Shown: positions 57,301 through 60,212 of the stretch, in pieces
How positions within the stretch are numbered: the first letter of the stretch is position 1
How the letters are laid out: each line of letters starts with the position of its first letter
DNA from: Apoderus coryli
Taxonomy: Eukaryota; Arthropoda; Insecta; Coleoptera; Attelabidae
DNA length: 64,000 bases
Assembly: GCA_911728435.2 (NCBI GenBank)
Contig: OU452199.1
Span: 3,420,860 to 3,484,859, forward strand
Direction of reading: 5' to 3'
The notes under the pieces: model-generated
Databases searched by the model: none
The model's input: the letters and a program-made list of their open reading frames with translations, nothing else
Told to the model about the DNA's origin: nothing
Program-made: the position numbers and the translations under genes

Positions 57301-60212
57301 GTGCGTCACAGTCTATGATAACGATATCCTAGTCGTAGAAACAGGTACATTGGATTTTGTCATAGCTGCTGCAATGAGTCAAGCTGGACGATCTGTTTTT
57401 TATCACGAACCCTTTCCAAATCATGCTATCGTAAAAGAAGCGTATGCATGCATGGAAGTCTTAAAAAATTGAGTGCGCTTGTTTCGTAAGGAGTCCTTAC
57501 GGTATTTCGCAGTTGATTCCTGCTTATCATTATTATTATTATTAGTTCAGACAGTAAGCGGTGAAACCGATGAGACTGTCGCCCGATTTGTAAAAGATAA
57601 AACTCGGCTCAGTGCATAAAAACACGACGATTCACTATAACGAGTAGTGGATCATGCAGCTGCCCCGATCTTTAAGCGTAATGTCCAGTCTGTTCTTAAA
57701 ACTATTCACTGTTGGCGCTGATACAACCTGCTCCGACATATCATTCCAGGCATATACCACTCTATTTGATAGAAAGTTTCTTCGAGCGAGCTTGGCGCAT
57801 CTTTCTTTGCACAATTTCTTGCTGTTACCACGTAGGCTCGGATTTCTATTAAGATGAAAGAGATCCAAGTTTATTGTGTAATGTCCGCTAAGAACCTTAT
57901 ACGTCTGTATCAAGTCGCCACGACGACGCCTTTCTTGAAGCGTTGTTAAGTTCAAAGCTCTTAGCCGATCTTCATATGGCAGGTGGCACAGCGCTTGTGG
58001 AAGCTTGGTAAATCTTCTCTGAACTCTCTCCAAAGCCTCAATATCCTTAACAAAATAAGGAGACCATACACTATTGGCATATTCCATTCCCGGCCTGACA
58101 AACGACTTGTACAGCTTCAGAACCATGTCATTGGACCTTGATCTAAATGCTTTCTGGATCAAATACCACAATTTGTTGGCCTTCTTCACTACCGCGGAGA
58201 CATGGATTTCCCATTTTAAATCATTGGTAATAATCACGCCGAGATTCTTTTACTGGAGAGTCCACCAAGGGTGTAGGATATTTCGGGGTTATTTGGTCCC
58301 AAATGGAGGACTGTACATTTATCCAAATTCAAACTCATCAGCCAAGTTGATGACCAAGTCATCACTCTGTCGAGATCGGTCTGGAACACCTCAGCACTCT
58401 GCAGCGGATCACAAAACACCTTAGAGTCATCAGCAAAGAAACTTGTATTTGCATTTATATTTCCCGTCAGATCCGATATGTAAACCAGGAACAACAGCGG
58501 GCCCAACACCGAACCCTGAGGCACCCCGCTGTAGACCGGCAGTCTACGGGAAATCAAACCATTCGCCCTAACCTGGAAACTTCTTCCTCTAAGGAAACCC
58601 TCAATCCATCGCAGGAGTTCTCTTATTTATAATATCTAGCCATGTTCCTGTTTAGGAATATGTTCCCAATATCTTTGGCTCGTTTTTGGTCCAGCGTTGA
58701 GCATTATCTTTGTGGAAAACCTCTTTTTGCAGATGAAGCACGACCATTTTGCTTCAATTTTTTGTTTCCCAAATAGTTAATGTGGGTCACACTTTGTGAA
58801 TCTCAAAAAATAGTCCCTCGTCAATGGGACTGTTTTTTGCCTCTTTGGAACTTTTTCGCCGGAGAGAAAATATAATTTTATGGTCGCGTAATCCTTGTAA
58901 TCGCCAAGATTTTAAAAGTCTATTTTTTTCACAAACTTGATATATCGTGTTGGGGATGAGTACCAAACCAGAATTTTGTGAATTCTCTCCTAAACTTCGT
59001 CGACTAATATCTAAATTGTCCTTCTTGACTCAACGAACATTTACTCCAACCTTCAACACAATAACAATACGGTACAGAAATAACATATCTTCACTCAAGC
59101 TTCCAATGCGATGCAATCCCAGTGATTCGACTGCTCCTTCAGCTCTGGTATGTAGTGGTGGGCCCATGTTTCGTCCACGGTTACATAGCACTTGAAGTTC
59201 CGACAACTACGCTTCAACGGGACAAACAGTTCTCGAAAGTGATCAGGTCATTCCGCTTATTTGTCCACAGTCAGCAAACGGGCCGACAGTTTCCTTATAT
59301 CCTGATGTTCGTGCACAATATTTTGCATACATTCCAGTGTCAATCCACATGTCCCCGCTATCTCCATCAACTTCAATGTGCGGTATTTTAGCAACATGTT
59401 ATATCCTCATCAAGCAGCCGTTTTTGTCCAATACTTTCAAAAATCGAAAGAGGATCACAAAAAACCAATCTCGTAGATAAATTGGTTAAATAAATGAAAC
59501 TCTTGATTTTTAAATCGCCAACTTTGATTTAATTCCTGGAGGCTCTGAAAGGAATGATTAAAGCTCACATCACGATCGAAAACATGAATTAAAAATGTTA
59601 CAAAAAGAACCTTGAGGAAGCAAATAAAAGTTTGCAAATCGTTGGCGGTTTAAAAACGAAGAGGTTCATTGATTAGTAATAAGAATTTTTGTTTTTCAGC
59701 CGTTCTGCTTTCAAGTTACTTCTTAAACGCGGAGAAAATGAAATGTAACAGTGTCGGTGAGAAACCGACGTTATTGTCATCGTCGCATTTCGGTGATATT
59801 TTCGACGTGGTCCTAGGCAATGATAGTAACAAACAAGACAAACCAGTGGTGTATGAGGACTTACTCATAGCTCTATTAAAACTAATTGGGAAATTGGTGC
59901 AAACTCCAATACCAATACTGGATAGCACAGTAAGTCAATACTTCAACTGTGCTCTAGAAGGATTAACGGAAATTGTACCTGATTTTTCAGGAAGCAATGG
60001 ACACGCAACCTCTGTCACCATCGTCTTCGTCCCAAACAGATGAAAGTAAGGCGTCGCATCTGCATCAAGATCATGTTACCTCATCAGTATCGAATATGCC
60101 ATGTTTTGCTGATACTGTTCTTCAACATCATCCGACAGTTGTGCGATTATGTAGATGTTTAGCAGCATGTAAATCGTCTTCTTTGTGTATGCTGGCTAAT
60201 GTGACACAAAAG
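12123..60212 (+). CDS. BIRC6: BIRC6/Bruce, giant BIR-domain E2/E3 ubiquitin ligase, N-terminal about 2,800 residues in 28 exons
   Basis: BIRC6 is a giant cytosolic/Golgi-associated anti-apoptotic protein that binds caspases and ubiquitinates targets through a C-terminal UBC domain. All 28 exons listed below have AG/GT borders and phases that agree at every junction, giving 8,406 nt without a shift. The N-terminus resembles a WD-like first blade ([12 protein letters not shown]). The BIR domain spans about residues 235-304, with zinc ligands C274, C277, H294 and C301; the sequence around them ([15 protein letters not shown]) is the BIRC6 signature. Vertebrate BIRC6 is about 4,850 residues, so roughly the last 40% and the UBC domain lie past the window. 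Oddities: an in-frame TAA at codon 1503 in exon 16, and introns loaded with satellites and transposons. Additional phase-0 exons could have been missed, for example between exons 24 and 25. Confidence 0.92.
12322..12989 (+). other. BIRC6 intron 1, no feature recognised
   Basis: 668 nt between GTAATC and TTCCAG. AT-rich with no repeat or coding signal that I could name. Confidence 0.6.
12990..13171 (+). CDS. BIRC6: BIRC6 exon 2 (codons 67-127)
   Basis: Encodes a segment containing [20 protein letters not shown], strongly reminiscent of BIRC6 (VLF.DG.AVG...D.NGILLLD). Acceptor TTCCAG, donor GAG/GTAAAC, ends in phase 0. Confidence 0.88.
13243..13368 (+). CDS. BIRC6: BIRC6 exon 3 (codons 128-169)
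   Basis: Starts AVLLKQSL after TTACAG and ends IKAQK before GTAATT. 126 nt, phase 0 at both ends, so skipping would preserve the frame. Confidence 0.85.
13383..13426. repeat. Isolated piece of the 164-174-bp repeat
   Basis: GATAGCGTCCTATACCAAAC here matches the unit of the tandem repeat at 55600-56245; another part of that unit (CATTAAGGATAGTTTCTT) is at 13892-13909. The two pieces flank a LINE fragment. Confidence 0.5.
13427..13890 (-). mobile_element. LINE reverse transcriptase palm fragment (Jockey-like)
   Basis: Minus-strand ORF with [39 protein letters not shown] and [11 protein letters not shown] blocks including the catalytic F-A-D-D. The frame is disrupted after ADD. Truncated at both ends; lies in intron 3. 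Confidence 0.85.
14043..14278 (+). CDS. BIRC6: BIRC6 exon 4 (codons 170-247), start of BIR domain
   Basis: Begins [13 protein letters not shown] and ends in [15 protein letters not shown], the N-terminal helix of the BIR domain. Acceptor TTGCAG, donor GTAAGT, phase 2. Confidence 0.92.
14339..14568 (+). CDS. BIRC6: BIRC6 exon 5 (codons 248-324), BIR zinc-binding core
   Basis: Contains the CFTC pair and H-x6-C ligands (EHERHSPTC) of the BIR fold, spaced C-x2-C-x16-H-x6-C, followed by [12 protein letters not shown], which matches the BIRC6 continuation after the BIR. Donor GTGAGT, phase 1. Confidence 0.95.
14830..15201 (+). mobile_element. LINE A, reverse transcriptase fragment, upstream part
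   Basis: Plus strand, frames disrupted. [22 protein letters not shown] is the RT region after the catalytic block (the N..KT motif), followed by an [12 protein letters not shown] segment. It ends in CGACGTTCGAACTA (15188-15201), which is repeated at 18400-18413 where LINE A resumes. It is interrupted by LINE B, which itself carries a Transib. Confidence 0.75.
15202..15766 (-). mobile_element. LINE B, RNase H/zinc-knuckle 3' end, inserted in LINE A
   Basis: Minus strand. Encodes a C-terminal Cys/His segment ([18 protein letters not shown]) nearly identical to the one in the plus-strand LINE at 19990-21723, and ends in GQLGNS. The 3' UTR lies to the left. The 5' side stops in the RNase H region and resumes at 18370-18399 after the Transib. 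The flanking 14-bp duplication CGACGTTCGAACTA (15188 and 18400) is the LINE B target-site duplication. Confidence 0.85.
15767..18369 (-). mobile_element. Transib-family DNA transposon (RAG1-related), inserted in LINE B
   Basis: The left TIR begins CACAGTGGGGTATTTGAGCA; the right TIR is its inverted copy with two changes in those 20 bp (one more mismatch further in, over 32 bp compared). Both are flanked by CGCCG (15762-15766 and 18370-18374), the 5-bp GC-rich target duplication typical of Transib. The length, 2,603 bp, also fits. The transposase on the minus strand is frameshifted (see separate entry). Confidence 0.9.
16060..17760 (-). pseudogene. Transib transposase, RAG1-core-like, three frameshifts
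   Basis: The minus-strand coding region is spread over overlapping frames at 17076-17708, 16931-17191, 16590-16901 and 16060-16677. Visible landmarks in order: KRPGRPAK basic start; CKWGCDG (first catalytic Asp, equivalent to RAG1 D600); [22 protein letters not shown] (second Asp, equivalent to D708); CYICG zinc pair; [19 protein letters not shown] (zinc-type His pair) and [11 protein letters not shown] (third acid, equivalent to E962). All catalytic acids survive although the frame is broken near 17100 (poly-A run), near 16930 and near 16660. A short upstream exon (ATG near 18104, donor GTAAGTG) is possible. Confidence 0.85.
18370..18399 (-). mobile_element. LINE B, 5' remnant beyond the Transib
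   Basis: About 30 bp matching the RNase H codons around GNEAAD of the LINE copy at 21133-21164. This is the short piece of LINE B left on the far side of the Transib insertion. Confidence 0.8.
18400..18640 (+). mobile_element. LINE A, continuation after the nested insertions
   Basis: Plus-strand translation, frames broken, gives a TLLYG..TW-type segment, then QRCLR and DRRTN-like stretches, typical of the region after the RT of RTE/CR1-like LINEs. It starts at the second copy of the duplication CGACGTTCGAACTA. Confidence 0.65.
18641..18974. other. Intron 5 segment, unassigned
   Basis: Probably more retroelement 3' sequence, but no motif is clear. Confidence 0.3.
18975..19455. repeat. Foldback element F, copy 1
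   Basis: Long inverted termini: left AAAATAATTTCGTGGAAAAG continuing through a GCGGACTAAAATG block, and right its inverted copy ending near 19455; together about 100 bp per arm with few mismatches. The interior carries a 68-codon plus-strand ORF starting [14 protein letters not shown] that is preserved in copy 2 at 52340-52682 (inverse orientation). No transposase; MITE/foldback type. Confidence 0.75.
19508..19720 (+). CDS. BIRC6: BIRC6 exon 6 (codons 325-395)
   Basis: Encodes [20 protein letters not shown] and then [19 protein letters not shown]. Acceptor CCGCAG, donor GTAAGT, phase 1. Confidence 0.88.
19780..19947 (+). CDS. BIRC6: BIRC6 exon 7 (codons 396-451)
   Basis: Encodes [16 protein letters not shown] and ends EMDQLE. 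Acceptor TTACAG, donor GTAAGA. Phase 1 on both sides. Confidence 0.85.
19990..21723 (+). mobile_element. 5'-truncated LINE with RT end, RNase H and C-terminal Cys/His motif
   Basis: Plus strand. The catalytic RT block is [10 protein letters not shown] near 20048. RNase H follows, with [11 protein letters not shown] near 21000 and [15 protein letters not shown] near 21120-21165. A C-terminal [18 protein letters not shown] near 21470 resembles a zinc knuckle, and the protein ends GQLGNS at 21646. RNase H after the RT points to the I/R1-group LINEs. Frames are broken at about 20580, 20875 and 21115. The 3' part is nearly identical to LINE B at 15202-15766, so this family was recently active. Confidence 0.88.
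21787..22113. repeat. Duplicated block D, copy 1
   Basis: Contains GTGGGAAAATGTCAATCAGC and ATGGATTATAAGAGAACCAG; the same sequences recur at 22556-22680 and 23795-23933 in the same order. In this copy the two halves are contiguous. Confidence 0.75.
22240..22500. other. Unassigned GC-richer segment of intron 7
   Basis: Higher GC than its neighbours, with overlapping weak plus-strand ORFs (66 and 99 codons). No family is recognised; possibly retroelement 3' sequence. Confidence 0.25.
22556..22680. repeat. Duplicated block D, copy 2, left half
   Basis: Matches 21787-21960 with scattered differences. It is separated from its right half (23795-23933) by the LINE at 22681-23725. Confidence 0.7.
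22681..23725 (-). mobile_element. 5'-truncated LINE inserted in duplicated block D
   Basis: The minus strand encodes an RT end with [15 protein letters not shown] and [10 protein letters not shown], then a C-terminal region with [20 protein letters not shown] and [12 protein letters not shown] typical of CR1/Jockey-like LINEs. Frames differ between the two ORFs (22828-23238 and 23348-23704). The 3' end at the left carries a TAGA microsatellite tail (22681-22695). Confidence 0.85.
23795..23933. repeat. Duplicated block D, copy 2, right half
   Basis: Matches 21973-22113 (GAACCAGAC, CTCGCACTAGTGAGAGCGAA, CGAGTCGTGGACTTTGACAG), supporting the view that the LINE split this copy. Confidence 0.7.
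23934..24361. other. Intron 7 segment with an unrecognised minus-strand ORF
   Basis: A 96-codon minus-strand ORF (23906-24196) contains [21 protein letters not shown] do not recognise it; it may be the remnant of a captured gene or an undescribed repeat. Confidence 0.25.
24362..25365 (+). mobile_element. Mariner/Tc1-like element with degraded DDE transposase
   Basis: Ends CAGGGTGCGGCA (left, 24364) and the inverted copy (right, to 25363), both next to TA as expected for Tc1/mariner. On the plus strand, an N-terminal segment ([18 protein letters not shown]), then [18 protein letters not shown], then [11 protein letters not shown] and [12 protein letters not shown], appear in three frames. The third catalytic acid region is present, but the 3' coding end is missing. 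Dead copy. Confidence 0.85.
25623..25973 (+). CDS. BIRC6: BIRC6 exon 8 (codons 452-568)
   Basis: Starts [20 protein letters not shown] and ends FYKTLIP. Acceptor TTTCAG, donor GTAAGT, phase 1. Confidence 0.88.
25974..26036 (+). other. BIRC6: BIRC6 intron 8: 63 nt, in frame and stop-free
   Basis: GTAAGT...TTATAG, exactly 21 codons without a stop, so retention would add 21 residues without breaking the protein. Confidence 0.7.
26037..26723 (+). CDS. BIRC6: BIRC6 exon 9 (codons 569-797)
   Basis: Begins [14 protein letters not shown], has an Asn/Thr-rich linker (TTTNPNTNP) and then hydrophobic propeller-like strands ([18 protein letters not shown]). Donor GTAAGT, phase 1. Confidence 0.9.
27010..27175 (-). 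mobile_element. LINE C-terminal Cys/His fragment
   Basis: Minus-strand translation gives a CxFC-x-(D/E)EET-xDH-type segment like the C-terminal zinc knuckles of RNase H LINEs; a related fragment is at 45037-45246. Short and disrupted. Confidence 0.5.
27177..27790. repeat. 160-bp tandem repeat, about 4 copies
   Basis: The motif ATGAAAGAATCCAAAAAACT starts at 27181, 27345, 27505 and 27665, giving periods of 164, 160 and 160 bp. Copies are more than 90% identical by eye. Each unit carries the same short open frame. Unrelated in sequence to the 185-bp satellite next to it. Confidence 0.9.
28060..29508. repeat. 185-bp satellite array 1 (intron 9), about 8 monomers in dimers
   Basis: Monomers contain GAATAGTTTCTTCTAGAGAA and AGAATCAAATGCTGGTAAAA. 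Two monomer types alternate (TTCATGGAAAACTGTTGAATAG and TTTCAAAGAAAACTGTAG). Type 2 recurs at 28290, 28655, 29020 and 29386, a period of 365-366 bp. Just upstream (27968-27991) is a perfect hairpin, GATGGTGGTT/AACCACCATC. Confidence 0.93.
29509..29854. other. End of intron 9, no feature recognised
   Basis: Unique-looking sequence with a weak 69-codon plus-strand ORF that I cannot assign. Confidence 0.4.
29855..30218 (+). CDS. BIRC6: BIRC6 exon 10 (codons 798-918)
   Basis: Starts [19 protein letters not shown] and continues with an acidic stretch (DDQEEDDIF); ends DAWTKIW. Donor GTGAGT, phase 2. Confidence 0.9.
30330..30540 (-). pseudogene. Mariner transposase remnant in intron 10
   Basis: Minus-strand translation shows [17 protein letters not shown] followed, after a shift, by [15 protein letters not shown], recalling the mariner segment with the second catalytic Asp (here N). 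Frameshifted and truncated. Confidence 0.6.
30751..31120 (+). CDS. BIRC6: BIRC6 exon 11 (codons 919-1042)
   Basis: Encodes [18 protein letters not shown] and [13 protein letters not shown], typical of the family's galactose-binding-like region, and ends KMFKVK. Donor GTAATA, phase 0. Confidence 0.9.
31402..32838. repeat. 185-bp satellite array 2 (intron 11), about 8 monomers
   Basis: Same monomer and same orientation as array 1, more diverged between copies. The last partial monomer (TTTGTTTCCTGTTGTATTCCAAT) ends about 14 bp before the acceptor AG of exon 12, so the array supplies most of the region where a branch point and pyrimidine tract would lie. Confidence 0.92.
32854..33073 (+). CDS. 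BIRC6: BIRC6 exon 12 (codons 1043-1115)
   Basis: Starts [16 protein letters not shown], has a Ser/Lys-rich low-complexity stretch ([11 protein letters not shown]), then [15 protein letters not shown]. Acceptor TTGTAG, donor GTAAAT, phase 1. Confidence 0.88.
33128..33440 (+). CDS. BIRC6: BIRC6 exon 13 (codons 1116-1219)
   Basis: [20 protein letters not shown] through [10 protein letters not shown]. Acceptor AAACAG, donor GTAAGG, phase 2. Confidence 0.88.
33576..33618. repeat. Leader shared by satellite arrays 3 and 4
   Basis: AGGATCTATTCTAAGTCCCA and following bases immediately precede the first monomer here; the same about 43-bp string, with few changes, precedes array 4 at 43263-43306. Confidence 0.8.
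33617..41552. repeat. 185-bp satellite array 3 (intron 13), about 43 monomers with higher-order repeats
   Basis: Period is 185 bp (TAGAATAGTT at 36461 and 36646). Monomer variants (CGGTAGG, TTGTTAGG with GATAAC, TTCAGG, TTTTTTGG) recur in a fixed order: the block 35980-37276 is almost identical to 37275-38571 (shift 1,295 bp = 7 monomers), including rare variants such as GGAATTTAAGG. A dimer of 370 bp repeats at 39420, 39790 and 40160. A four-monomer segment also recurs 3,330 bp (18 monomers) apart. The whole array sits inside one BIRC6 intron. Confidence 0.95.
41740..42062 (+). CDS. BIRC6: BIRC6 exon 14 (codons 1220-1327)
   Basis: [20 protein letters not shown], then LEFT-type helices ([14 protein letters not shown]) and [14 protein letters not shown]. 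Acceptor TTTTAG, donor GTAGGA, phase 1. Confidence 0.9.
42119..42466 (+). CDS. BIRC6: BIRC6 exon 15 (codons 1328-1443)
   Basis: [19 protein letters not shown], then a Thr run (TTTTTT), then [19 protein letters not shown]. Donor GTATGT, phase 1. Confidence 0.88.
42624..43065 (+). CDS. BIRC6: BIRC6 exon 16 (codons 1444-1590), contains an in-frame stop
   Basis: [20 protein letters not shown] ... [11 protein letters not shown], then TAA at 42800-42802, then [20 protein letters not shown] in the same frame, followed by [17 protein letters not shown]. Both sides read as normal protein and the phases to exons 15 and 17 fit. There is no plausible intron around the stop (a GT...AG pair would be about 20 nt). 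Either a base error in the assembly, a mutant allele, or a decaying gene. Confidence 0.85.
43185..43252. repeat. Direct repeat flanking satellite array 4, left copy
   Basis: CCATCAAGTTCTAGAGTTCT ... TTTGGATCTTTCATGATTG; the same string, split by a LINE fragment, follows the array at 45011-45036 and 45247-45278. Confidence 0.8.
43263..45010. repeat. 185-bp satellite array 4 (intron 16), about 9 monomers plus leader
   Basis: Same monomer and orientation as arrays 1-3, with the variants CCGTAACAGTATAAAG and TTAGGGAAAATTG specific to this array. The leader is at 43263-43306. Ends in mid-monomer at 45010, where the right flanking direct repeat begins. Confidence 0.93.
45037..45246 (-). mobile_element. 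LINE C-terminal Cys/His fragment splitting a direct repeat
   Basis: Minus-strand translation has [20 protein letters not shown] and [17 protein letters not shown], the C-terminal zinc-knuckle segment of an RNase H-type LINE. It lies exactly where the right copy of the array-4 flanking repeat is interrupted. Confidence 0.7.
45401..45608 (+). CDS. BIRC6: BIRC6 exon 17 (codons 1591-1660)
   Basis: [20 protein letters not shown] through PPPLCRYMK, a galactose-binding/allantoicase-like fold segment by pattern. Acceptor TTGTAG, donor GTAAGC, phase 0. Confidence 0.9.
45664..46002 (+). CDS. BIRC6: BIRC6 exon 18 (codons 1661-1773)
   Basis: [20 protein letters not shown] continues the fold of exon 17; then helices ending TKLFNAYQ. 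Phase 0 at both ends. Confidence 0.9.
46066..46357 (+). CDS. BIRC6: BIRC6 exon 19 (codons 1774-1870)
   Basis: [20 protein letters not shown] through [11 protein letters not shown]. Acceptor ACCAG after a 63-nt intron, donor GTAAGT, phase 1. Confidence 0.9.
46416..46722 (+). CDS. BIRC6: BIRC6 exon 20 (codons 1871-1972)
   Basis: [20 protein letters not shown] through [11 protein letters not shown], a helical (ARM-like) region. Donor GTGAGT, phase 2. Confidence 0.9.
46723..47440. other. Left part of intron 20, no gene
   Basis: AT-rich; includes the short palindrome TTAACGTTAACGTTAA near 47117. Nothing else recognised. Confidence 0.4.
47455..48110 (-). mobile_element. LINE reverse transcriptase fragment (Jockey-like)
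   Basis: Minus strand: [20 protein letters not shown] and [16 protein letters not shown] (finger region), then a frameshift, then [15 protein letters not shown] and [16 protein letters not shown] (first palm Asp). The catalytic ADD part is missing. Lies in intron 20. Confidence 0.85.
48236..48359 (+). CDS. BIRC6: BIRC6 exon 21 (codons 1973-2014)
   Basis: [20 protein letters not shown], then a basic stretch (MRKKTYKRM). Acceptor TTACAG, donor GTAAGT, phase 0. Confidence 0.85.
48476..48913 (+). CDS. BIRC6: BIRC6 exon 22 (codons 2015-2160)
   Basis: [19 protein letters not shown], then an Asn-rich low-complexity tract ([15 protein letters not shown]), then [20 protein letters not shown]. Donor GTAATT, phase 0. 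Confidence 0.88.
48948..49615 (-). mobile_element. Tc1-like element with degraded transposase
   Basis: The minus strand encodes [20 protein letters not shown] (first catalytic Asp region), then [27 protein letters not shown] (second Asp) and NPIEHLWD (third acid), in two frames. The left end ACTGCTCAAAAATACTAAAG resembles Tc1 termini; the partner near 49600 (GACTGCTCAAGAC) is weak. Confidence 0.85.
49616..50300. other. Intron 22 segment, unassigned
   Basis: AT-rich, no coding or repeat feature recognised. Confidence 0.4.
50306..50400 (+). ncRNA. tRNA-like sequence with B box and oligo-T end (SINE or tRNA relic)
   Basis: GAGTTCGAATCCCAG near 50364 matches the Pol III B box/T-loop, with a possible A box (TGGCGACATTGA) about 45 bp upstream and a run of about ten T at 50391-50400 that could act as a Pol III terminator. 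The acceptor stem does not pair, so it is not a functional tRNA gene. Confidence 0.4.
50518..50975. repeat. Foldback/MITE-like element just upstream of exon 23
   Basis: The left arm (GTTCGGAGACATTTTC at 50518, then TGGCAACACTGCAG, then CATACAGCGTTGTCAAATTT to about 50690) is repeated in inverted form at about 50845-50975. Arms are about 130-170 bp with mismatches. The right edge is about 38 bp from the exon 23 acceptor. Confidence 0.7.
51014..51242 (+). CDS. BIRC6: BIRC6 exon 23 (codons 2161-2236)
   Basis: [20 protein letters not shown] through IWNNPN. Acceptor TTTTAG, donor GTAGGT, phase 1. This is too short and out of typical frame for a simple ORF scan but fits both neighbours. Confidence 0.85.
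51345..52060 (+). CDS. BIRC6: BIRC6 exon 24 (codons 2237-2475)
   Basis: [20 protein letters not shown], an acidic cluster ([15 protein letters not shown]), then [15 protein letters not shown] and [16 protein letters not shown]. Acceptor TTCCAG, donor GTAAGA, phase 0. Confidence 0.9.
52340..52682 (-). repeat. Foldback element F, copy 2, truncated
   Basis: Inverse orientation to copy 1; corresponds to its right two thirds (19455 back to about 19100). The interior ORF starting [14 protein letters not shown] is preserved with two substitutions in about 60 residues. The missing end is replaced by the A-rich 3' tail of the LINE at 52683-53935. Confidence 0.75.
52683..53935 (-). mobile_element. 5'-truncated LINE (CR1/Jockey-like RT and C-terminal region)
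   Basis: Minus strand, three frames: [20 protein letters not shown] (palm), [11 protein letters not shown] (catalytic A-D-D), [16 protein letters not shown], then a C-terminal segment with [14 protein letters not shown]. The A-rich 3' tail is at 52683-52710. Lies in intron 24. Confidence 0.88.
53960..54295 (+). pseudogene. DDE transposase N-terminal remnant
   Basis: Plus strand: [18 protein letters not shown], then in another frame FSDEAHFHL (first catalytic Asp), then PQVTVWA. Typical of insect DDE_3 transposases; truncated and frameshifted. Confidence 0.7.
54358..55290 (-). pseudogene. Truncated HSP70 pseudogene, antisense in BIRC6 intron 24
   Basis: Minus-strand translation from about 55290 ([20 protein letters not shown]) through [18 protein letters not shown] sequence, [65 protein letters not shown], and [20 protein letters not shown] in the helical lid. 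Cytosolic HSP70 is about 640 residues; this starts near residue 250 and stops in the lid. There is a frameshift near 54745, a stop near 54615, and the conserved GGSTRIP has become GDSTRIP. Intronless and broken: probably a processed pseudogene, or a fragment of an intronless inducible Hsp70. Confidence 0.9.
55600..56245. repeat. 164-174-bp tandem repeat, about 3.7 copies, upstream of exon 25
   Basis: ACAATGATATT starts at 55631, 55805, 55978 and (changed) 56142. Each unit carries the same short open frame, [20 protein letters not shown], ending at a stop, and then GATAGCGTCCTATACCAAAC. The array ends about 50 bp before the exon 25 acceptor. Parts of the unit also flank the LINE in intron 3. 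Confidence 0.88.
56298..56561 (+). CDS. BIRC6: BIRC6 exon 25 (codons 2476-2563)
   Basis: [20 protein letters not shown] through FLFAEKSL. Acceptor AAATAG, donor GTAAGG, phase 0. Confidence 0.88.
56627..56891 (+). CDS. BIRC6: BIRC6 exon 26 (codons 2564-2651)
   Basis: [20 protein letters not shown] through [10 protein letters not shown]. Acceptor TTCTAG, donor GTAAGT, phase 1. Confidence 0.9.
57150..57218 (-). ncRNA. tRNA-derived sequence (SINE head or tRNA pseudogene)
   Basis: The minus strand reads ACCGAGTGTAGCCTAATGGATAG, with a canonical Pol III A box (TAGCCTAATGG), then an anticodon-arm-like segment. The B box is degraded (GGTTTTTGTAT). It is followed on the minus strand by T-rich sequence near 57105. 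Resembles an arginine-type tRNA in the D arm. Confidence 0.5.
57292..57474 (+). other. Unassigned 60-codon open segment in intron 26
   Basis: After TTCTATAG the frame reads [20 protein letters not shown] and on to [11 protein letters not shown], then stop. Composition looks protein-like. It is not in phase with BIRC6 exons 26-27 as an internal exon because of the stop. Unknown origin: alternative terminal exon or captured gene piece. Confidence 0.3.
57630..58625 (-). mobile_element. 5'-truncated LINE (CR1/L2-like)
   Basis: Minus strand: [20 protein letters not shown] and [12 protein letters not shown] (catalytic F-A-D-D), [12 protein letters not shown], then after a frameshift [18 protein letters not shown] and [30 protein letters not shown]. 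Almost complete from the palm to the C-terminus. Lies in intron 26. Confidence 0.9.
58690..59290 (-). pseudogene. Mariner transposase remnant
   Basis: Minus-strand translation near 59210-59120 gives [19 protein letters not shown], the mariner block with the first catalytic Asp; near 58730 the sequence has FHKDNAQRW, corresponding to the second Asp block. Several frameshifts. Confidence 0.8.
59700..59929 (+). CDS. BIRC6: BIRC6 exon 27 (codons 2652-2728)
   Basis: [20 protein letters not shown] through [11 protein letters not shown]. Acceptor TTTCAG, donor GTAAGT, phase 0. Confidence 0.9.
59991..60212 (+). CDS. BIRC6: BIRC6 exon 28 (codons 2729-2802), last exon seen
   Basis: [20 protein letters not shown], then [20 protein letters not shown] and MLANVTQK. 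Donor GTAAGT, phase 0. The following exon must lie beyond 64000. Confidence 0.9.
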
